From an uncultured Clostridium sp. (GTDB lineage: Bacteria > Bacillota > Clostridia > TANB77 > CAG-508): a stretch of 5,248 nt of DNA. The stretch is taken from positions 1 to 5,248 of the forward strand of contig CANEMG010000088.1 in the NCBI GenBank assembly GCA_947428535.1, written 5' to 3'. The notes beneath the pieces were generated by a model. The model searched no databases, was not told the origin of the DNA, and was given only the letters and a program-made list of their open reading frames with translations. The position numbers and the translations under genes are program-made. Shown one piece after another: positions 1-4,403 of this stretch (within the stretch, counting starts at the first letter, position 1; each line of letters opens with the position of its first letter).

Positions 1-1044
1 AGGTGTTTGCTCTTGATATTGGTAATAAATAACTCTACCTTGAGTATGATAAGTTATCATTAAACTAAAATTATGCCTTAATGTAAAGTTATATAAAGCA
101 ACAGATTCAGGAGCAGTTAAAGGACCGTATCCTACGAAATCTCTAGGAGCAGGCTGAGTAAATCCTTGAGCATACTTTATTTCTTTAGCTTCAGCCCAAC
201 CAGCAGGAAATTGAAGATTTGGATCAATTCCTTCAATATTAGCTTTCCATCCACTTGGAAATGGAATATCTGGGAAATTAGAAGCAATACGTTTAGCATT
301 ATTATAAGCCCAAGAATTTTCAGATAGTAAACCTGTTACTAAATCTACACCATCTGGATTAACCATAGGAACAATATATAAAGAAACATTGTTATATAAT
401 TCTCGGCTATTTACTCCAAATATATTTAAATTGTTTACATAGCTTTTAGATAGATTTTCTAAAAATTTCATTAGCAAAGGAGAGGTAATCCACTCATTTG
501 CATGTGTTGAAGCACAATAAAATACTTCTTTTTGACCATTACCGAATTTTATACATTGAATTTTTCTACCAAGAGAACTAGTACCAATAGATGAGATGTC
601 AAGAAATGGATAAATAGTTTGCATAGCAGAAATATTCATATTTAAAATTTGAGAAGTGTAGCTAATGTTTGTAGGAACGACATTTCCAAAAGGTATAGTA
701 ATTTGTTCTCCTATAGATAAATTATTGTAATCTACATCAGGATTTGCATAGATTATAGCATCAACAGTAGTAGAATATTTTTGTGCTAAACTACTAAAAG
801 TATCTCCTTCTTTTATAGTATAAGTAGTATATCCATTGATATAAGGCATCAAAGCATTCCAGGTATTTGTACCTACAATACCATCAACTGACAATCCAAA
901 TTCTCTTTGAAATCTTTGTACAGCACTAAAAGTCTGAAATCCAAAAATACCATCAACTGCACCATTATAAAATCCAAGTTTTAACAAAGTACTTTGTAAA
1001 AGCTCTACTTCAGGACCTCTAGAATTTAATCTAAGTGTATTCAT
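1..1044 (-). CDS. M14 zinc peptidase with peptidoglycan-binding and LysM domains, 3' end outside window
   Basis: Probable gamma-D-glutamyl-diamino-acid endopeptidase that cuts peptidoglycan stem peptides. The reading frame is open from an ATG at 1044 to the window edge (348 codons). Residues about 4-68 form a PG_binding_1 module (RGPEVELLQ, then VDGIFG and VDGIVG repeats). Residues about 73-117 form a LysM module ([16 protein letters not shown], ending [10 protein letters not shown]). From about 130 an M14 carboxypeptidase domain follows, with zinc ligands H181 and E184 in HANE, NPDG at 229-232, and a third ligand H333 in TYHTQG. At the place where classical carboxypeptidases have Asn-Arg there is DPNLQFP (274-280), as in the endopeptidase branch. 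The catalytic Glu normally lies after the third ligand and so would be in the missing part. No signal peptide is visible, as in the Bacillus endopeptidase I/YqgT type linked to sporulation. The start is supported by AGAAAGGA (1053-1060, reverse strand), 8 bases upstream. The exact substrate is inferred. Confidence 0.92.
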   Translation of the reverse strand, partial: MNTLRLNSRGPEVELLQSTLLKLGFYNGAVDGIFGFQTFSAVQRFQREFGLSVDGIVGTNTWNALMPYINGYTTYTIKEGDTFSSLAQKYSTTVDAIIYANPDVDYNNLSIGEQITIPFGNVVPTNISYTSQILNMNISAMQTIYPFLDISSIGTSSLGRKIQCIKFGNGQKEVFYCASTHANEWITSPLLMKFLENLSKSYVNNLNIFGVNSRELYNNVSLYIVPMVNPDGVDLVTGLLSENSWAYNNAKRIASNFPDIPFPSGWKANIEGIDPNLQFPAGWAEAKEIKYAQGFTQPAPRDFVGYGPLTAPESVALYNFTLRHNFSLMITYHTQGRVIYYQYQEQTP

Positions 1045-1091
1045 ATGTTATTTCCTTTCTTTAAATATGTAGGTTAAAAAACCTGTTATGA

Positions 1092-1097
1092 ATTATA
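1092..1097 (-). promoter_or_regulatory. Candidate -10 element for the M14 peptidase gene
   Basis: Read on the reverse strand, these bases are a perfect TATAAT, 47 bases upstream of the peptidase start codon. No good -35 hexamer sits 16-18 bases further upstream (the 17-base position reads CAATTT), so the promoter would be weak or activator-dependent. A small hairpin (AGGTT, 4-base loop, AACCT; 1071-1084) would lie in the leader. In such AT-rich DNA a TATAAT can occur by chance. Confidence 0.35.
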
Positions 1098-1140
1098 TTA
1101 TTCACTAAATTCTAAAATTGTTACTAAAAAAGTGAATAAT
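1097..1140. repeat. 10-bp perfect inverted repeat in the divergent control region
   Basis: ATTATTCACT at 1097-1106 is the exact reverse complement of AGTGAATAAT at 1131-1140, with 24 bases between the arms. Arm centres are 34 bp apart, a little over three helical turns. The left arm shares one base with the left-facing candidate -10, and the right arm shares its last base with the right-facing -35. This placement would suit an operator bound by a dimer or by two dimers, but no regulator is encoded nearby to support it. Confidence 0.45.
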
Positions 1141-1168
1141 TGACATTTTATGTTAATGATGCTATAAT
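1140..1168 (+). promoter_or_regulatory. Consensus sigma-A promoter of the small-protein gene
   Basis: TTGACA at 1140-1145 and TATAAT at 1163-1168 are both perfect consensus hexamers with the optimal 17-base spacer. Transcription should start near 1175, about 23 bases before the ATG at 1198. This is by far the best promoter in the window and predicts strong expression unless it is repressed. Confidence 0.9.
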
Positions 1169-1197
1169 ATTTTCACAAAAATATTGGAGGTAAGGAT

Positions 1198-1407
1198 ATG
1201 GATAACACTGAAGCGAATCGGATTTTTTATGAGGTGGTAAATAATAATTTTGTATGTAGGGATGACTTTACAGACATCCATATACAAATTGATGGAGTCA
1301 AAGCTTATGCTGAAGCAATATGTAACAGACCATTGTCAGATGCTAAGAAAAAGGCGATCGAAAACGAGTTTTATGCCAAGGCCGAGATGGAACTTTGCTT
1401 GTTTTGA
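1198..1407 (+). CDS. Small acidic protein of unknown function (69 residues)
   Basis: I do not recognise this protein. The ATG is preceded by GGAGG (1186-1190) at a 7-base spacing, directly downstream of a perfect sigma-A promoter, and the gene is followed by its own terminator, so it is a single-gene unit of about 320 nt. The product is soluble and acidic, with no signal peptide or membrane segment. The C-terminal half (about 46-66, LSDAKKKAIENEFYAKAEME) looks like a charged helix. There are three Cys (20, 42, 67) with no metal-binding spacing. Base composition is unusual here: 76 of 207 bases at 1201-1407 are G/C (about 37%), against 26 of 120 (about 22%) at 1681-1800 in the next gene. Codons such as GAG, GCC, GCG and ATC cluster near its end. 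Recent transfer, high expression or RNA-structure constraint could explain this. Confidence 0.75.
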   Translation: MDNTEANRIFYEVVNNNFVCRDDFTDIHIQIDGVKAYAEAICNRPLSDAKKKAIENEFYAKAEMELCLF

Positions 1408-1416
1408 TATTCTTAT

Positions 1417-1453
1417 TCTGTTTACATTGTAGACAGACTTATGGAAACATAAG
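1417..1453 (+). other. Two abutting hairpins in the 3' UTR of the small-protein gene
   Basis: Hairpin 1 pairs 1417-1425 with 1429-1437 (9 pairs, one G-U, 3-base loop ATT). Hairpin 2 starts at the next base: CTTATG (1438-1443) pairs with CATAAG (1448-1453) around a GAAA loop, a stable GNRA tetraloop. With the terminator hairpin 8 bases downstream this makes three stem-loops in 67 bases. It could stabilise the mRNA 3' end, bind a protein, or form a 3'-UTR-derived small RNA. Pairing was read by eye, and no known RNA family was recognised. Confidence 0.55.
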
Positions 1454-1461
1454 CGTATTAA

Positions 1462-1494
1462 GGTCCAGAGTAAAATCTGGACCGTTTTATTTTA
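1462..1494 (+). terminator. Rho-independent terminator of the small-protein gene
   Basis: GGTCCAGA (1462-1469) and TCTGGACC (1476-1483) form a perfect 8-bp stem with a 6-base loop (GTAAAA), followed by a T-rich tract (GTTTTATTTTATTT). It lies 55 bases after the stop codon of the small gene and isolates it from the downstream cluster. Confidence 0.9.
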
Positions 1495-1513
1495 TTTAGT
1501 AGGAATTTGTATA

Positions 1514-1535
1514 CAATTTTACTTGCGTAAAATTG
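1514..1535. repeat. Perfect 9-bp palindrome with 4-base loop, function unknown
   Basis: CAATTTTAC (1514-1522), TTGC, GTAAAATTG (1527-1535). An outer TTTGT (1506-1510) can also pair with ACAAA (1540-1544) across a small internal loop. No T-run follows on either strand, so it is not a standard terminator. The right arm overlaps a poor -35-like TTGGTT (1533-1538), which is 17 bases from a TATAAA (1556-1561). It may be an operator for the downstream cluster or an mRNA leader element. The rest of 1495-1635 is AT-rich and shows nothing else I can support. Confidence 0.4.
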
Positions 1536-1561
1536 GTTCACAAACAACACTATTATATAAA
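1533..1561 (+). promoter_or_regulatory. Weak candidate promoter for the cluster starting at 1648
   Basis: TTGGTT (1533-1538), a 17-base spacer and TATAAA (1556-1561) match the sigma-A pattern only partly (three of six bases at -35, five of six at -10). A second possibility is TTGTAA (1583-1588) with TATAAA (1604-1609) at a short 15-base spacer. Because a terminator lies just upstream, the cluster needs a promoter somewhere in 1495-1635, but the AT-rich sequence does not point to one site. Confidence 0.25.
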
Positions 1562-1635
1562 ATACTATATGTAAAATTTAACTTGTAAATTTAATTAAAA
1601 TATTATAAAATAAAATTGATAATTAGACAATATAT

Positions 1636-1641
1636 GAGGTG
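1636..1641 (+). promoter_or_regulatory. Ribosome binding site that decides the start at 1648
   Basis: GAGGTG is a good Shine-Dalgarno match and lies 6 bases before the GTG at 1648. The earlier in-frame GTG at 1639 is inside this site and so cannot be the start it serves. Confidence 0.7.
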
Positions 1642-1647
1642 AAAAAC

Positions 1648-1947
1648 GTGCTAATAGAAGAAATAAAAGAACTAGAGCAAAAAAAAGAATATACAAAAGT
1701 TTTTAATTATTTTCATGATGAATATACTAATTTATTAAAAGACTTTTTAGAAAGACATGAAGTTGAGGTTGATGAAAGAGATTGCCTAATAGATTACATA
1801 GTAAAAACTAGATTTTTTATGCCTAAGTATAATTCATATACAATTCCAATTTCAAATGCAATGTATAATGAAGAATTACCAGAAGCAATGAAGTATGAGT
1901 TACTTATGGCAACATATAAAGATGTAAAAAATGCATTTAGTAAATAA
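1648..1947 (+). CDS. Hypothetical protein, first gene of the hslO-dgt cluster (99 residues)
   Basis: I do not recognise this family. The GTG at 1648 is chosen because GAGGTG at 1636-1641 has correct spacing to it. Starting at 1639 would add three residues. The protein is charged and mostly helical by eye: residues 1-15 (LIEEIKELEQKKEY) and about 18-38 look amphipathic, followed by an acidic patch (HEVEVDERD), a conserved-looking RFFMPKYNSYTIPIS segment (about 54-69) and a final helix. There is no signal peptide, membrane segment or Cys motif. It is separated from hslO by 30 bases and probably cotranscribed with it. The frame is free of stops in very AT-rich DNA, and the ribosome binding site plus tight packing support a real gene. 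Function cannot be assigned. Confidence 0.75.
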   Translation: MLIEEIKELEQKKEYTKVFNYFHDEYTNLLKDFLERHEVEVDERDCLIDYIVKTRFFMPKYNSYTIPISNAMYNEELPEAMKYELLMATYKDVKNAFSK

Positions 1948-1977
1948 ATATTAAGATAAAAGTAAAAAGGAGTTTAA

Positions 1978-2568
1978 ATGAATAGAGTTGCGAAATTTTT
2001 AGCATATGATGGAAAAGTAAGTTTAATTTGTACAAATACAACAGAATTAGTAGAAGAAGTTAGAAAATTACATGATTTAACACCAACTACTACAGCAGCA
2101 GTGGGAAGATTTGCTACAGTATCGGGAATGATGGGATTTACTGATATAAAAGAAAAAGATGATTATATAACTCTTCAAATTAAAGGAGATGGACCTATAG
2201 GAAAACTAATTTCAGTAGTAAAAAGAGATGAAGTAACATCAAAAGTAAAAGTTTGTGTAGATAATCCCCATGCAGAATTACCTTTAAAGTCAAATGGGAA
2301 GTTGGATGTAGGTGGTGTTATTGGAAAAAATGGATTTTTAAATATAATAAATAAAAATGAAGTAACAGATACAAATTATACAGGATTAGTACCACTAGTT
2401 TCAGGGGAAATAGCAGAAGATTTTACACAATATTTTGCACAATCAAAGCAAAAACCAACAGTAATTGCATTAGGAGTTTTAGTTAATAAAGATGGAGTAA
2501 AATCAGCAGGAGGATATATGATTCAATTAATGACTGATGCTAATGAAGAAGTAATTGTAAAAGTATAA
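1978..2568 (+). CDS. hslO: Hsp33 chaperone, N-terminal domain only (gene interrupted by in-frame TAA)
   Basis: Hsp33 is a cytosolic holdase chaperone switched on by oxidative unfolding of its C-terminal zinc domain. This frame encodes 196 residues covering the chaperone core. Family signatures are the N-terminal block with HDLTPTTTAAVGR (32-44), LQIKGDGPIG (66-75), SGEIAEDFTQYFAQSKQ (142-158) and AGGYMIQLM (177-185). Full-length Hsp33 is about 290 residues. Here codon 197 is TAA, and the same frame then continues with KALENAPTISE and the missing linker and zinc domain. Where relatives have an acidic residue in an I-x-K-I/V-E-x-A-L pattern this gene has the stop, so one base change (GAA or CAA to TAA) explains it. 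The start has AAAAAGGAG at 1964-1972, 5 bases upstream. The truncated product would lack redox control. In E. coli, C-terminally truncated Hsp33 forms are reported to be constitutively active, but whether this fragment folds is unknown. Confidence 0.93.
   Translation: MNRVAKFLAYDGKVSLICTNTTELVEEVRKLHDLTPTTTAAVGRFATVSGMMGFTDIKEKDDYITLQIKGDGPIGKLISVVKRDEVTSKVKVCVDNPHAELPLKSNGKLDVGGVIGKNGFLNIINKNEVTDTNYTGLVPLVSGEIAEDFTQYFAQSKQKPTVIALGVLVNKDGVKSAGGYMIQLMTDANEEVIVKV
2566..2568 (+). other. hslO: In-frame TAA splitting hslO
   Basis: This is codon 197 of what would otherwise be a 296-codon Hsp33 gene. Upstream and downstream codons stay in the same frame with no insertion or deletion. TAA also ends other genes in this window (for example at 1947, 2868 and 4094), so a reassigned genetic code is not the explanation. 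A point mutation, a base-call error or stop readthrough remain possible. Confidence 0.9.
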
Positions 2569-2601
2569 AAGGCATTAGAAAACGCACCAACTATTAGTGA
2601 A

Positions 2602-2868
2602 ATGATTTCCGAAAATAGAAGTTTAGAAGATATTGCAAGGACTGTTACAGGGGATGAAGATGTATTAATTTTAGCACAAGAGTTAAATATGATATATGAG
2701 TGCGATTGTGATAAAGAGAAGTTTGAGAGAGGACTTATTTCAATAGGAAAAGAAGAACTTTCTAAAATAATAAAAGAAGATGGAAAAGCAGATACTGTAT
2801 GCCACTTTTGCAATAAAGAGTATCACTTTTCAAAAGAAGAATTAGAAGAATTACTAAAAGAAATATAA
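2602..2868 (+). CDS. hslO: Hsp33 C-terminal redox-switch zinc domain (orphaned fragment of hslO)
   Basis: This is the second half of the interrupted Hsp33, in the same frame as the first. Coding similarity begins right after the TAA at 2569. The first ATG is at 2602, giving 88 residues. The redox switch is complete: CDC (residues 34-36 of this piece) and CHFC (67-70), with 30 residues between them, the normal Hsp33 C-x-C / C-x2-C zinc site. The preceding part (SLEDIARTVTGDEDVLILAQ) is the family linker. No Shine-Dalgarno sequence precedes the ATG (the bases before it read CTATTAGTGAA), so independent translation is doubtful. Expression would need reinitiation, readthrough or reversion. The fragment shows no further decay, so the break is recent, artefactual or tolerated. 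It is best read as part of a pseudogene or split gene rather than as a separate gene. Confidence 0.8.
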   Translation: MISENRSLEDIARTVTGDEDVLILAQELNMIYECDCDKEKFERGLISIGKEELSKIIKEDGKADTVCHFCNKEYHFSKEELEELLKEI

Positions 2869-2885
2869 ATGAAGGATAAGAACTA

Positions 2886-4094
2886 ATGATGAAAAAATTT
2901 GAAAATGAAGCAATGTTTCAAGAAAATCCAAAATGGAAAGAAGCTATACATAGAGCAGAAAAATTATATGATCCTATTTACGGTGATGCTCCTATGCGTA
3001 GTGAATTTGATAGAGATTACACAAGAGTAATAAACTGTAATGGGTATAGAAGATTAAAGCATAAAACTCAAGTGTTTTTTGCACCTAAGAATGACCATAT
3101 ATGTACAAGAATAGAACATGTAAATCTAGTAGATTCAATAAGTAATACAATAGCAAATTATTTGGGATTAAATACAGAATTGACTAAAGCAATTGCAGTT
3201 GTGCATGATATTGGACATAGTCCATTTGGGCATCAAGGAGAGAAAATTTTGTCAGAGATTGCTCAAAGAGAGTATGGAGAAAAATTTTGGCATGGATGGA
3301 ATGGCTTAAATTTTGTAGAAAATGTAGAATTATTAAGAGATGTTGCTGGAATAAAAAGAAATTTAAATTTAACTTATGCTGTTAGAGATGGAATTCTTGG
3401 ACATTGCGGTAACCCAACAACTTCTGGTCAAAAACCAAGAGATGAAGTAATTGATTTAAGTAAATTTACATATTCAAATGAATATGCTCCTTTTACATGG
3501 GAGGCATGTGTTGTTAAAATAGCAGATAATATATCATATTTAGGAAGAGATTTAGAAGATGCTAAAGAAATGAAACTTTTAAATGATAGAGACCTTCAAA
3601 ATATTGATAAAGCTATTGAACATATAAGAATAAATAATACAAGCATAATTGGATATTTAACAGGTGATTTATGTCAAAATAGTAATTTAGAGGATGGATT
3701 AAGATTTTCAAAAGAAGCATATGACACTATGAAAAAAATCAGAAATTTTAACAATGAAAAGATATATAAAAATGATAAAATTCAACCTACAATAAGATAC
3801 TTTACTGTTTTAATGAATGAAATATTCTACACATTAAAAAATGAATATAATGGTACAGCTACTATAAAAAACATAAGAAAAATGAAAAGATATTATCCAG
3901 TGTTATCAGAAGAGTTTTCATCATGGCTTGAAGTATATTCAAATTCTGATGGAAGAGATGGACAAAAATACTTTAATAAAATTGTTTATGATTTAAATGA
4001 TATAAAAAATTATTGTAGGGCAATAATAGATTATATGTCAGGAATGACAGATCAATATATTGTTCGAATATATAACGAAATTGTAAGTTTTTAA
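2886..4094 (+). CDS. dgt: dGTPase-type dNTP triphosphohydrolase (HD superfamily)
   Basis: Members of this family hydrolyse dGTP or other dNTPs to the nucleoside plus triphosphate and help control dNTP pools in the cytosol. The 402-residue protein has the family's N-terminal region (SEFDRDYTRVINCNGYRRL, 39-57), then HD-domain metal ligands H78 (RIEH), H107-D108 (HDIGHSPFGHQGE) and D214 (KIADNISYLGRD). H116 and E119 correspond by spacing to the catalytic His-x2-Glu pair of E. coli Dgt. YAVRDGILGHCG (164-175) is a further block. The usual HNxQS motif after the HD segment is replaced by WHGWNGLNF (135-143), so this is a divergent branch and the preferred nucleotide is uncertain. The start is the ATG at 2886 (GAAGGA at 2871-2876, 9 bases upstream). 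The second ATG, at 2889, is less well placed. It lies 17 bases after the hslO frame and 24 bases before the TSCPD gene, so it is probably cotranscribed. Confidence 0.88.
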   Translation: MMKKFENEAMFQENPKWKEAIHRAEKLYDPIYGDAPMRSEFDRDYTRVINCNGYRRLKHKTQVFFAPKNDHICTRIEHVNLVDSISNTIANYLGLNTELTKAIAVVHDIGHSPFGHQGEKILSEIAQREYGEKFWHGWNGLNFVENVELLRDVAGIKRNLNLTYAVRDGILGHCGNPTTSGQKPRDEVIDLSKFTYSNEYAPFTWEACVVKIADNISYLGRDLEDAKEMKLLNDRDLQNIDKAIEHIRINNTSIIGYLTGDLCQNSNLEDGLRFSKEAYDTMKKIRNFNNEKIYKNDKIQPTIRYFTVLMNEIFYTLKNEYNGTATIKNIRKMKRYYPVLSEEFSSWLEVYSNSDGRDGQKYFNKIVYDLNDIKNYCRAIIDYMSGMTDQYIVRIYNEIVSF

Positions 4095-4103
4095 AAGTTG
4101 AAT

Positions 4104-4111
4104 AAAGGAGG
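4104..4111 (+). promoter_or_regulatory. Ribosome binding site that decides the start at 4119
   Basis: AAAGGAGG is a near-perfect Shine-Dalgarno sequence 7 bases before the ATG at 4119. An upstream TTG at 4098 and an ATG at 4113 are in the same frame, but the first precedes this site and the second is only 1 base from it, so neither is the likely start. Confidence 0.85.
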
Positions 4112-4118
4112 AATGAAT

Positions 4119-4373
4119 ATGGTATATAGATATGAGCCAAAAGGAGTTTGCTCTATGGAGATGGATATTGAAGTAGAAGGAGAAACAATAAAATCAGTTG
4201 AAATAATTGGAGGTTGTGCAGGAAATACAAAAGGAATTTCAATATTGGTTGCAGGTATGAATATTAATGATGCAATAAGAAAATTAAAAGGTATTGATTG
4301 CAATGGAAGAGGAACTTCTTGTCCAGATCAATTAGCAAGAGCTTTAGAAGAAATAAAAGAAAAAATTGCCTAG
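4119..4373 (+). CDS. Small TSCPD-domain protein (84 residues)
   Basis: This is a stand-alone TSCPD-domain protein, resembling the small domain found at the C terminus of some B12-dependent ribonucleotide reductases (NrdJ); small clostridial members of this kind are known (I recall TIGR03905). Its biochemical role is not established. Using the ATG at 4119, the motifs are C11 near the N terminus, GGCAGNTKGIS (31-41), LKGIDCNGRGTSCPDQLA (56-73) with C61, and the name-giving TSCPD (66-70). Four Cys (11, 33, 61, 68) could bind a metal or act in redox chemistry. The length fits a complete single domain. It is the last gene of the cluster, and its final codons and stop form part of the terminator stem. 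Lying next to a dNTP hydrolase hints at a nucleotide-metabolism context, but that is inference. Confidence 0.9.
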   Translation: MVYRYEPKGVCSMEMDIEVEGETIKSVEIIGGCAGNTKGISILVAGMNINDAIRKLKGIDCNGRGTSCPDQLARALEEIKEKIA

Positions 4374-4393
4374 TGTTTATAGGCAATTTTTTT
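4360..4393. terminator. Bidirectional terminator between the TSCPD gene and rsmA
   Basis: Bases 4360-4372 pair with 4380-4392 (13 bp, core TTGCCTA / TAGGCAA) around a 7-base loop (GTGTTTA). The A-rich left arm and T-rich right arm give a U-tract on either strand, so it can end both the plus-strand cluster and the convergent rsmA. The TAG stop codon (4371-4373) and the last three codons of the TSCPD gene lie within the hairpin. Confidence 0.85.
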
Positions 4394-4403
4394 AATATAC
4401 ATT

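Noticed and set aside
1071..1084. Small hairpin (AGGTT / AACCT) in the peptidase leader as a possible riboswitch
   Set aside because: It has only five base pairs and a short loop, with no surrounding conserved structure; this is within chance for AT-rich DNA.
1250..1432. 60-residue open frame overlapping the small-protein gene
   Set aside because: It is a shifted frame inside the 1198-1407 gene with no ribosome binding site, and its tail reads into the hairpin region.
2508..2520. AGGAGG followed 4 bases later by ATG inside hslO, a possible internal start
   Set aside because: The purine-rich bases encode the conserved AGG part of the AGGYMIQL motif, and translation from there would end at the same TAA after 16 residues, so it cannot rescue the C-terminal half.
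2566..2568. TAA read as an amino acid through an altered genetic code
   Set aside because: TAA ends other genes in this window in the expected places, so a global reassignment is excluded.
2523..2813. 96-residue reverse-strand open frame
   Set aside because: It lies opposite the conserved Hsp33 zinc domain and has no recognisable content or start signal.
4091..4303. 70-residue reverse-strand open frame
   Set aside because: It is antisense to the TSCPD gene, whose motifs are clear on the plus strand.
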